Assembly: GCA_023422565.1 (NCBI GenBank)
Contig: JAFAGR010000081.1
Location: 1 to 17,448, forward strand
Direction: 5' to 3'
DNA: 17,448 bases
From: Bacteroidota bacterium
GTDB lineage: Bacteria > Bacteroidota > Bacteroidia > Chitinophagales > Chitinophagaceae
Shown: in pieces, positions 1 through 6,889 of the stretch
Layout: each line of letters opens with the position of its first letter
How positions within the stretch are numbered: position 1 is the stretch's first letter
The notes under the pieces: generated by a model
Database searches by the model: none
The model's input: only the letters and a program-made list of their open reading frames with translations
What the model was told of the DNA's origin: nothing
Position numbers and translations under genes: made by a program

Positions 1-15
1 TGATCAAAAATATAT

Positions 16-1014
16 TTACACCCACCTGTTTTGCCTGTAAAAAAAAAAAGAAACGACCAGATGCGTTGGGATGGCCCAGAGCAGGTTGAAATTGTCTTTC
101 GTCATGGAGTGATCTGTTGCCGTCCACATCAAAACTAATACTACACCAAGCAGGCCTGTTAGAAAAAAGACCAGTCCGTCTAACCTCGGCAACCATCTTT
201 TAAACTTCCGGGATGGGTAAAAGCTGAGGAAAGATATTAGAACAAAGAAGGCGGTAAAGAAAAGCATTGGGCTTATCAACGAAGCGCGGGCCAAGCTTTC
301 CGGTAATGGATAGAGTTGCGCCTTTTCAGAAACGATTTTCGTATTCCGCGCCGCGTCTAAAGCAAGCATCAGATTATCCGGGAGAAATTGCTGTTCTTCG
401 GCGGTCATCACCCGGTCGGTTTTTGCGCCGAGCAGCACGTCAATACCCAACTTGCTCCAATATTGTTTTCCGTTATTAAGGTAAAGATGGATGGCCTCAC
501 GGAAACGCGTATCCGAAGGCATTGTGGCAGGGAGTTGTGGCGAAGGGATTTTAAATTTCAAGATGAGGTTGCGCAGGCGTGTGGTGCAATTGTCGAAAAA
601 GAAATCGTATTTGTAATAACGGTTCTCTTCTTTTGCATTTTCCAGTAATGCTTTTTGTAAAGCGATCTTTTCCTCTGCATTTAGGTTGAGGACCTGCTCT
701 GTGATACCTCTTCCTGTATATTGATAAAGATCCCGGAAATCAGTAAAGTATTCAAGGCTGAGAAAGTAATCGAGTTTTCCTCTCGCAAATTTCAGGTAGA
801 AATTTTTATCGTCGAAGTTGAAGGTACCGTAATTGAAAACGATGTCAGTAAGCGCGGTGCTGTCGGTTATGCGGATGGCGCTGTGTCCGAAGATGGAATA
901 AAGTTCATCGCCGGGCGTGCAGGTAAGGAGAGAGATTCTAAGGCGCGATGTGTCTTGCGCAAATGCGCCGCAAAGCATACATAAAAAAAATGTGGTTAGG
1001 AATATACGCCTCAC
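16..1014 (-). CDS. DUF4105 (Lnb N-terminal-type periplasmic domain) membrane protein
   Basis: A 332-aa protein with a GTG start at 1014. The next in-frame ATG (residue 13) would cut the signal peptide in half, so GTG is preferred. Residues 1-19 form a Sec signal peptide ending AFA, before QDTS. Residues 28-190 carry DUF4105/Lnb_N hallmarks: GDELYSIFGHSAIRI (35-49), NYGTFNFDD (61-69) and DNCTTRL (141-147). Three hydrophobic segments near 249-267, 278-298 and 309-326 suggest a membrane-anchored C-terminus. The family is widespread in Bacteroidota and has no settled function. His44 followed by Cys143 resembles the order in permuted papain-like (LRAT/NlpC-P60) enzymes; that is inference. The start lies 11 bp after the guaB stop, so the two are probably co-transcribed. 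The TAA stop is at 16-18, and any downstream terminator would lie outside the window. Family call fairly sure, function unknown. Confidence 0.85.
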   Translation of the reverse strand: MRRIFLTTFFLCMLCGAFAQDTSRLRISLLTCTPGDELYSIFGHSAIRITDSTALTDIVFNYGTFNFDDKNFYLKFARGKLDYFLSLEYFTDFRDLYQYTGRGITEQVLNLNAEEKIALQKALLENAKEENRYYKYDFFFDNCTTRLRNLILKFKIPSPQLPATMPSDTRFREAIHLYLNNGKQYWSKLGIDVLLGAKTDRVMTAEEQQFLPDNLMLALDAARNTKIVSEKAQLYPLPESLARASLISPMLFFTAFFVLISFLSFYPSRKFKRWLPRLDGLVFFLTGLLGVVLVLMWTATDHSMTKDNFNLLWAIPTHLVVSFFFYRQNRWV

Positions 1015-1025
1015 GATCTGTAGTA

Positions 1026-2513
1026 TTACCTGCTGTAGTTTGGCGCTTCCTTAGTTATGGCAATGTCGTGTGCATGGCTTTCACGCATGCCGGCATTACT
1101 GATTCTTATAAAGGTTGCCTTTTGAAGTTGCGTGATATTTTCTGCTCCGCAGTATCCCATGCCGGCTTTTAAGCCGCCCGTAAACTGGTGGGTCACTTCA
1201 CTCAATTTTCCTTTAAAGGGCACACGGCCTTCAATTCCTTCAGGTACAAATTTTTTGATATCGTCTTCCACATCCTGAAAATACCTGTCGCTGCTGCCCT
1301 GGGCCATCGCTCCCAAAGAACCCATGCCGCGGTATTGTTTAAATTTACGTCCTTCAAAAATTATTGTTTCACCCGGACTCTCTTCTGTACCCGCAAATAC
1401 ATTTCCCATCATCACGCATGATGCGCCCGCGGCGATTGCCTTCACCATATCACCGGTATACCTTATTCCGCCATCACTGATAATACCTACCTGTTTTCCT
1501 TTTAATGCTGCCGCTGCATCCATTACCGCTGTGATTTGCGGAACGCCGGTTCCCGCAACAATTCGCGTGGTGCAAATAGACCCGGGACCGATGCCCACCT
1601 TCACTGCATCAGCGCCGGCATTGGCAAGGGCAAGAGCACCTTCTCCGGTTCCCACGTTTCCTGCGATCACCGGAAGATCTTTGAAAGTTTTTTTGATTTG
1701 TTTAAGTGCATCCATCACGCCCCTCGTATGGCCATGAGCACTGTCAAGACAAACTACGTCTACACCTGACCGTTGTAGGGCCGAAACCCTGTCCATAATA
1801 TCTCCGGTGATCCCTACTCCGGCGCCAACGAGCAACCTGCCGAAACTGTCTTTGACTGCATTCGGATGGCTTTTTAATTTCAGGATATCCCCGAAAGTCA
1901 CAAGGCCCGTCAAACGGCCTTTTTTATCTACTACCGGCAGTTTTTCGATCTTATTCTTCTTGAATATGATCTCGGCTTTTTTAAGGTCGGTTCCTTCGGG
2001 AGCTGTGATGAGGTTGTCTTTCGTCATCACGGAACTTACCGCCTGCTTCATATTGATTTCAAAACGGAGGTCTCGGTTGGTAAGGATCCCTACGAGTTTG
2101 TGGTTGTGGTCAACAACGGGGATGCCACCGATCCGGTTTTCCCTCATCAGCCTGAAAGCTTCGCCGATAGTGGATTCCGGGAACAGTGTGATCGGGTCCA
2201 GTATCAACCCGTTCTCGCTTCTTTTTACCTTTCTTACCTGTTCAGCCTGTTGCTGGATATCCATATTCTTATGCAAAATGCCGAGCCCGCCCTGGCGTGC
2301 AAGGGCAATTGCAAGATCGGCTTCCGTTACCGTATCCATTGCCGCACTGAGCATCGGTATATTCAGCCTGATGTTTTTGGTTAACCTGGTTGAGATATCA
2401 ACGTCCCGCGGAAGGATTTGAGAATAGGCGGGTTTAAGAAGAACATCATCAAAAGTAAGTCCTTCTGATAATTTTGAGGAAACGGCACTGCTTCCGGATT
2501 TTATTGTTGCCAT
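1026..2513 (-). CDS. guaB: IMP dehydrogenase
   Basis: A 495-aa inosine-5'-monophosphate dehydrogenase, which oxidises IMP to XMP with NAD+, the committed step of GMP synthesis, in the cytosol. Numbering from the ATG: N-terminal barrel strands with LTFDDVLLKP (19-28); an inserted CBS pair at about 105-215 (GGIPVVD, EKLPVVD); the catalytic loop GPGSICTTR with Cys314; DGGIRYTGD for phosphate binding; EGRKFKQYRGMGSLGAM; and the flap GRVPFKGKL. Length is normal and all key residues are present, so it should be active. ATG at 2513 was chosen; a TTG two codons upstream (2519) lies inside a -7-like box. It follows dprA with a 51-bp gap and appears to have its own promoter. The DUF4105 gene follows 11 bp later. 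The CBS pair is the usual site of adenine/guanine nucleotide regulation in the family. Confidence 0.97.
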   Translation of the reverse strand: MATIKSGSSAVSSKLSEGLTFDDVLLKPAYSQILPRDVDISTRLTKNIRLNIPMLSAAMDTVTEADLAIALARQGGLGILHKNMDIQQQAEQVRKVKRSENGLILDPITLFPESTIGEAFRLMRENRIGGIPVVDHNHKLVGILTNRDLRFEINMKQAVSSVMTKDNLITAPEGTDLKKAEIIFKKNKIEKLPVVDKKGRLTGLVTFGDILKLKSHPNAVKDSFGRLLVGAGVGITGDIMDRVSALQRSGVDVVCLDSAHGHTRGVMDALKQIKKTFKDLPVIAGNVGTGEGALALANAGADAVKVGIGPGSICTTRIVAGTGVPQITAVMDAAAALKGKQVGIISDGGIRYTGDMVKAIAAGASCVMMGNVFAGTEESPGETIIFEGRKFKQYRGMGSLGAMAQGSSDRYFQDVEDDIKKFVPEGIEGRVPFKGKLSEVTHQFTGGLKAGMGYCGAENITQLQKATFIRISNAGMRESHAHDIAITKEAPNYSR

Positions 2514-2516
2514 GTG

Positions 2517-2524
2517 CAAAAGTA
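2517..2524 (-). promoter_or_regulatory. Putative guaB -7 promoter box (TACTTTTG)
   Basis: On the minus strand the gap before guaB contains TACTTTTG, an exact match to the Bacteroidota -7 consensus TAnnTTTG. A TTTC lies 18 nt further upstream, close to the TTTG/TTG -33 element. The box ends only 3 nt before the guaB ATG, so transcription would start at or next to the start codon and give a leaderless or nearly leaderless mRNA. Seen in sequence; no transcription start data. Confidence 0.45.
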
Positions 2525-2564
2525 ACGGAATTTGGTAATTTGGAAACCCCGGGTTTACTCCGGA

Positions 2565-3659
2565 TCAACCATTCCACCTATAACGTTTTCCGGGAAGAGT
2601 TTCCACAAGTCCTGCGAGCTCGAGGGTTAAAAGAGTTGAAGCCAACTTTCCTGCTGCGATTCCGCACATCAATAGATCATCAATATGTTTTTCGGATTGC
2701 TGAAGCAAAGCAGCCAGTTGTTTTTCGGTTTCGTTGAGTTCAGGAAAAAGTTTGGATTGCAGCGGTTTGGTTTTAACCGGGTCCTTGCTCCAATTCATAA
2801 AATCAATGAGATCGTTCGCAGAACAAATCAATTGCGCTCGATTGTTTTTTATGAGCAGGTTACAACCCTCGCTTTTTGAGTCGGTCACTTTTCCCGGAAA
2901 AGCGAATACCTCACGATTATAGTCGCCGGCTAATCTGGCAGTTATCATAGACCCCCCTTTTGCGCCGGTTTCAATTACCAAAGTGGCGTCACTTATTCCT
3001 GCTACCAGGCGGTTGCGCTCAGGGAAATTTTCCCTGTCGGGTTGAATGCCGCTCCTGAATTCGGTGATCAATCCGCCTGAGCGTATCATCTGTCGGGCAA
3101 GATTCAGATTATGTTTAGGATAAATAGTATCAAGCCCATGCGCAAGGATGCCTATCGTGTTATTGCCGTTATGTAAAGAGGCGCGATGCGCAAAAGTATC
3201 TATGCCGGAGGCCAGGCCGCTTACGATGAGTACGTCTTTTGGCAGTCCGGCTATAAGGGCTTCGCATTGTTCCCTGCCGTATACGGAAGGGTTTCGTGTA
3301 CCCACCACCGATAGTATGCGTTTGGCATTGAGGGCAGCTTCTCCTTTGTAATAAAAAAGGACGGGTGCATCGTAACAGTTTAAAAGCCTTTGGGGATACT
3401 CTGCATCGCTTATGAAGAAGGGCATGATCTTATGCTGATCCATGAAACGGATTTCTTTCTCGCATTCTCCAAACCGTTGGAAAGTTTTAATGTTCTGTGC
3501 ACGGATAGTGCCGATACCTTCAAGTTTTTCTAAAAGCCTTTCCGGCGCCGAAAAAACTTCACGGGCACTTCCAAAGGCCTGCACAAGGCTGCGTGCATGC
3601 ACGGAGCCTACCTGAGGTATCATCGTTAAAGCGATGCGGTAAACAAGATCGTCTTCCAT
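2565..3659 (-). CDS. dprA: DNA-processing protein DprA/Smf
   Basis: A 364-aa DprA, which in naturally transformable bacteria binds incoming single-stranded DNA and loads RecA; it also occurs widely in species not known to transform. From the ATG: helical HhH-like/SAM-like N-terminus (LEGIGTIRAQNI, 46-57); Rossmann-type core with SVVGTRNPSVYG (117-128), VSGLASGIDTFAHRAS (146-161), LAHGLDTIYPKHN (172-184), and FPERNRLVAG followed by TGAKGGSMITARLA (212-244); and a C-terminal winged-helix (DprA_WH) region at about 305-360. ATG at 3659 was chosen over a TTG at 3677 because homologues begin near xxxDLVYRIAL and 3659 leaves a 20-bp gap to the upstream gene. It lies between the porE-like gene and guaB, probably in the same transcript as the former. 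Family call is firm; a role in transformation here is inferred. Confidence 0.95.
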   Translation of the reverse strand: MEDDLVYRIALTMIPQVGSVHARSLVQAFGSAREVFSAPERLLEKLEGIGTIRAQNIKTFQRFGECEKEIRFMDQHKIMPFFISDAEYPQRLLNCYDAPVLFYYKGEAALNAKRILSVVGTRNPSVYGREQCEALIAGLPKDVLIVSGLASGIDTFAHRASLHNGNNTIGILAHGLDTIYPKHNLNLARQMIRSGGLITEFRSGIQPDRENFPERNRLVAGISDATLVIETGAKGGSMITARLAGDYNREVFAFPGKVTDSKSEGCNLLIKNNRAQLICSANDLIDFMNWSKDPVKTKPLQSKLFPELNETEKQLAALLQQSEKHIDDLLMCGIAAGKLASTLLTLELAGLVETLPGKRYRWNG

Positions 3660-3679
3660 CTCCGCAATGGTATACAAAA

Positions 3680-5581
3680 TCAGTGGGAGATCACCTGCAT
3701 TTCAGTACGCCGGTTGCGGGATTTTCCTTCCTCGGTAGCGTTTGATTCCACAGGCTTTGTTTCACCAAAACCCTCAGCGCCCAGGCGGGTTGCATTTATT
3801 CCGTTATCGGTAAGATATTTAACCACAGACCGCGCTCTTTCACGGCTTAACGCAAGATTATCCGCCGGTTTGCCTACATTATCAGTGTGGCCTGATATCC
3901 GGACCTTGATTCCGGGATTTTCATTCATGAGCGCAATTACTAAATTGAGCTCGGTGAGTGATTCTTCGCGTAATTCCGATTTGCCGACATCAAAGAAAAT
4001 GTTCTTCAAAATGATTGCAGCGCCGGCTTCAATAGGCTGCAGCGGAATATTTACCACCTGCGGCGAGTCTGGTTGAGATTGGGAAAGCGAATAATTTTCG
4101 GAATAGAAAAGATAACCTTTCCGGCCTACATTAAATGCATAGTTTCTTTCGGTAGGCAGGGCTACAAAATAGTTGCCTTCTTCATCGGTTTGCAAGCGCG
4201 ACACCACATTTCGTGTATCCAGGTCCGTTAGTACAACGCGGGAGGGCAAACCCCGCATTGTTTTTTTATCGTACACTTTTCCTTTCACCCAGGTAGTTTT
4301 CGAGGCGCGTACGTTTGCGGGCAGTTCAAATTGATAGAGGTCCAGGCCTCCTTTGGTATCACTTCGGTCGCTTGCAAAATATCCTGTACGGCCATCGGAG
4401 GAAACGATGAGTGAGCCTTCATCGTCTATTGTGTTGATTGGGTAACCAAGATTCAGGGGCGTTTCCCATTCATCGCCATTCTTACGTGCTACAAAAAGAT
4501 CGGTACTTCCGTAGCCGGGTAAGCCGCTGCTGTTAAAATAAAGTGAGCGGTTATCTGCATGAATGAAGGGGCAACTTTCATCGCCGGCGGTGTTTATTTC
4601 CGGGCCAAGGTTTTGCGGTTTTTGCCACCTTCCGTCATCCCCGCGCCTGGTCACCCAAATGTCTTTGCCTCCATATCCTCCCGGGGCATTGCTGGAGAAA
4701 TAAAGGTCGCGCCGGTCAGGTGAAAGCGAAGGTGTGGACTCCCAGAATTCAGTATTTATGGGAATGTTTTCAGGCTCAGTCCAACCGCCTGACTTCGTTC
4801 TGAAAGAAAGGTAAAGGTCGCAGCTGCCCATACCTTCCGGATAGTTGCACCCCGTGAATACCAGCCATTCACCGTCTTGGGATACATTTTGCGCACCCTC
4901 ATTAAGATTTGTGTTCACCTTGCCCCCGAGCGCCCTGGCCTTGCTCCATCGGCCGTCTACCCTGTCGGATTCAAAAAAATCTTCATCGTTCTGTACGCGA
5001 CGTGTGAAGATCATCTTATTTCCATCTATTGTAAGGGAAGGAAAATATTCGAGGTCGGTTGAATTCAGGCTGTCGCCCAGGTTCACGGGTTGAAAGTTAT
5101 ACTTGTCGCTCCGTCTCCTTTCCTGTTCAAGTGCAAATTCGTATGTCCGTTGCCGGTAGTTTCCGGCTTTTATACTTTGTTCATTTAGTTTTTGATTAAG
5201 AAAGCTTTTCACTGTGGCGAGAGCTTGAGAGAAATCTCCCGTTCCTGCGAGGGAAATGGAGTAGGGAAGAAGATAGGTGGACGCGTAAATAGAATCAAGG
5301 GAAAGTGCTGTTCGGAAATCGGCTACCGAAGCAGTATAGTTTTTCATATTTGCGTATATGCCTGCCCGTGAGAGATATGCGTCAACAAACTTCTTTTCCA
5401 CTGAAATAGCCTCATCGAGAAGTTTTATTGCATCCGGGTAGCGGCCTTCCATTGCCGCTTCATATGCCTTTTCATTTATGGCATTTGCTTTTTTTCCTAC
5501 TTTTTCGGGGTCGTACCATTGTGCGGAAACTTTAAGGGAAAGGATCAGGAAAATCGCAAGGATCCAAAACGGAATTTTCAT
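3680..5581 (-). CDS. TPR - PD40 propeller - CRD - OmpA_C protein, PorE-like
   Basis: A 633-aa envelope protein starting with a signal peptide (1-20, ending VSA before QWYD). Domains in order: TPR helices at about 35-125; PD40/WD40-like blades at about 175-420, with repeated TPSLSPDRRDLYFSS-type units and the two glycine turns GGYGGKDIWV and PGYGSTDLFV; a carboxypeptidase-regulatory-like beta sandwich at about 430-515; and an OmpA_C peptidoglycan-binding domain at 523-633 with GHTDNVG and LSRERARSV. The DAP-binding pair would be Asp567 and Arg582, spaced 15 as in characterised OmpA domains. This exact order is that of Porphyromonas PorE (PG1058), a type IX secretion component anchored to peptidoglycan. 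Unlike PorE, this protein has no lipobox Cys. Similar proteins occur in several copies per genome, so orthology is uncertain. The gene leads a minus-strand run with dprA (20 bp apart). Confidence 0.9.
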   Translation of the reverse strand: MKIPFWILAIFLILSLKVSAQWYDPEKVGKKANAINEKAYEAAMEGRYPDAIKLLDEAISVEKKFVDAYLSRAGIYANMKNYTASVADFRTALSLDSIYASTYLLPYSISLAGTGDFSQALATVKSFLNQKLNEQSIKAGNYRQRTYEFALEQERRRSDKYNFQPVNLGDSLNSTDLEYFPSLTIDGNKMIFTRRVQNDEDFFESDRVDGRWSKARALGGKVNTNLNEGAQNVSQDGEWLVFTGCNYPEGMGSCDLYLSFRTKSGGWTEPENIPINTEFWESTPSLSPDRRDLYFSSNAPGGYGGKDIWVTRRGDDGRWQKPQNLGPEINTAGDESCPFIHADNRSLYFNSSGLPGYGSTDLFVARKNGDEWETPLNLGYPINTIDDEGSLIVSSDGRTGYFASDRSDTKGGLDLYQFELPANVRASKTTWVKGKVYDKKTMRGLPSRVVLTDLDTRNVVSRLQTDEEGNYFVALPTERNYAFNVGRKGYLFYSENYSLSQSQPDSPQVVNIPLQPIEAGAAIILKNIFFDVGKSELREESLTELNLVIALMNENPGIKVRISGHTDNVGKPADNLALSRERARSVVKYLTDNGINATRLGAEGFGETKPVESNATEEGKSRNRRTEMQVISH

Positions 5582-5823
5582 ATTACCAGATTAGGAAATG
5601 AAGGTAGCGAACTTTAGAATTGGCATCCTTGCGTGGAAGTTAAAATTACATTGGAAGGGATTGTGATCGGATCGTGATAAAGAATACCACACTATAAAAG
5701 TTGTGTGTATTAAACGCGAAGATGGAAAATGAAAGATTTTAATTGAAAAACGAAAAAGTGAAATAAACATGGGGAAAGGTGGTAAAAAGCGGGGAGGGAG
5801 AATTGCGGATTTGAGAGTTGCTA

Positions 5824-5831
5824 TATTTTTG
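5824..5831 (+). promoter_or_regulatory. Plus-strand -7-like box (TATTTTTG) with no gene downstream
   Basis: TATTTTTG matches TAnnTTTG exactly, and ATTG at 5802-5805 lies 18 nt upstream, near the -33 spacing. It points to the plus strand, away from every neighbouring gene, toward the inverted repeat at 5865-5918. AT-rich DNA can produce such a match by chance. Confidence 0.3.
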
Positions 5832-5864
5832 TAGTCCTTATGCGTTTTGTGCAAGATCTCTTTT

Positions 5865-5918
5865 AAAGGTAGCCCGATCCACCATTTTAGCCCCGCTGTC
5901 GTGCTAAAACGGGCCTTT
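5865..5918. repeat. Bulged inverted repeat / possible structured RNA
   Basis: Three nested complementary blocks: AAAGG (5865-5869) with CCTTT (5914-5918); CCCG (5873-5876) with CGGG (5910-5913); and TTTTAGC (5885-5891) with GCTAAAA (5903-5909), around an 11-nt loop. The left arm has a 3-nt bulge and an 8-nt unpaired stretch; the right arm is continuous. No T run follows on either strand, so it does not look like an intrinsic terminator. It could be the folded core of a small RNA, a leader element or a protein-binding site. Confidence 0.5.
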
Positions 5919-6150
5919 GGGGTTAATATTAAAATTTACGGCAGGCATTATATCTATGATTTTGTGCGGTTGTAGTTAACATTTTGCTCCTTTCACATGC
6001 GGAACTCGCAGCCGGCCATTGAAACCGGGTTTGTGGATGAAATTTTATTCAACTCGAGAAATTCAGCCGAAGCCCAATAGAAAGGGAGGAATGAGGTCAA
6101 TATGGAGGATCGTAAAGGCCCACTTTAGATTTTGGAGTTTCTCATAAAGA

Positions 6151-6255
6151 TCACAGTGGATCAATTGCAAATACCTTCAGAATTTTTCCCCGGCTTTCTT
6201 CGCCAATCCTAGGCCTCTTCACGGTTCTACCGCTTACTTCCTCATTACGGCACAT
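6151..6255 (-). CDS. Possible 34-aa small ORF overlapping the end of queE
   Basis: An ATG at 6255 lies inside the last codons of queE, in another frame, and opens 34 codons ending in TGA at 6151. The product begins MCRNEEVSG, is rich in charged residues and contains GEESRGKILKVFAIDPL. The overlap with queE is 11 bp, which would allow translational coupling. I recognise no family. It could equally be a chance frame or a fragment of a decayed gene, so this is a weak call. Confidence 0.2.
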   Translation of the reverse strand: MCRNEEVSGRTVKRPRIGEESRGKILKVFAIDPL

Positions 6256-6889
6256 TAATATACTTATGCACCTGCAGCGAAACCTCCCATTGAGGATTGT
6301 TCTTCACATAGTCAACTATCAGCGGAGTCATTTTATCATGCCTGCTCCATTCGGGCTGAAGATATAGTTTGCATGAAGGCCTAACCCGGGCAGCGTGTAT
6401 CTCTGCCCATTCAAAATCGCTTACATTATAAACGATGATCTTCAATTCATCGGCAGCATCAAGCACTTCCTGCAATGGAGCTTTAAACTTTTTAGGAGAA
6501 AGACAGATCCAGTTCCAGTGGCCCGAGAGAGGGCTTGAACCTGAAGTTTCAATATTGGTTTCTATTCCGGCCTGGTTTAATGACAGAGTTAGTTCATCCA
6601 GTTGATGAAGCAAAGGTTCCCCGCCTGTGATAACGGCAAGTGTTGCGGGTGTTGATCTCACTTCTCTTACAATTTCGTCTATGCGTTTCCGTGGGTGCAG
6701 GCTTTCATCCCAGCTTTCTTTTACATCACACCATACACAACCCACATCGCAGCCGCCCAGCCTAATGAAATATGCCGCCCGGCCCTGGTAAAAACCCTCG
6801 CCCTGTATGGTGTAAAAGCTTTCCATAACGGGAAGCGCGGTCGATATGGTGTCAGAGATATTCAAATCAATTGTTGTTGAGGTAAGCAT
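6245..6889 (-). CDS. queE: 7-carboxy-7-deazaguanine synthase
   Basis: A 214-aa radical SAM enzyme that contracts 6-carboxy-tetrahydropterin to 7-carboxy-7-deazaguanine, a precursor of preQ0 and of queuosine in tRNA. Visible motifs: FYTIQGEGFYQG (25-36), typical of the QueE N-terminus; CDVGCVWC with Cys47, Cys51 and Cys54 (CX3CX2C) for the 4Fe-4S cluster; ITGGEPLLH (87-95) for SAM binding; IETSGS (113-118); LSPKKF (130-135); and a C-terminal LQVHKYINVP that matches the usual QxHK ending. Length is normal for the short QueE type. ATG at 6889 lies inside folD, giving a 23-bp overlap in a different frame; an internal ATG at 6826 is possible but would leave only four residues before the QGEG motif. 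No other queuosine gene (queC, queD, queF) is in the window. Confidence 0.95.
   Translation of the reverse strand: MLTSTTIDLNISDTISTALPVMESFYTIQGEGFYQGRAAYFIRLGGCDVGCVWCDVKESWDESLHPRKRIDEIVREVRSTPATLAVITGGEPLLHQLDELTLSLNQAGIETNIETSGSSPLSGHWNWICLSPKKFKAPLQEVLDAADELKIIVYNVSDFEWAEIHAARVRPSCKLYLQPEWSRHDKMTPLIVDYVKNNPQWEVSLQVHKYINVP

Larger units (their letters stand above)
5582..6244. other. 663-bp intergenic region with structured DNA but no convincing gene
   Basis: This gap separates the queE stop from the porE-like start, both on the minus strand. It holds a bulged inverted repeat at 5865-5918, an exact TAnnTTTG box on the plus strand at 5824-5831, and a 34-codon minus-strand frame (6151-6255) overlapping the queE end. 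Plus-strand frames of 21 codons (5769-5834) and 36 codons (6037-6147) and a TTG-started minus-strand frame at 5591-5854 show no recognisable domain. No tRNA and no clear intrinsic terminator with a T tract was seen. The porE-like promoter may include TACCTTCA (minus strand, about 25 nt upstream of its ATG), a weak match to the -7 consensus. Confidence 0.6.

Noticed and set aside
1807..2421. 204-codon plus-strand frame opposite guaB
   Set aside because: It lies wholly antisense to guaB, whose protein is complete and conserved; the product is low-complexity Ser/Leu/Ile.
3660..3677. TTG start for dprA at 3677
   Set aside because: It adds six residues not expected from the family, while ATG at 3659 fits the usual DprA N-terminus and leaves a normal gap.
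5591..5854. 87-codon minus-strand frame before the porE-like gene
   Set aside because: It begins with TTG, has no recognisable domain, is rich in Phe/Pro/His in a way typical of chance frames in AT-rich spacer, and occupies the probable promoter region of the next gene.
5865..5918. Intrinsic terminator for the queE transcript
   Set aside because: There is no T tract after the stem on either strand and it lies more than 300 bp from the queE stop.
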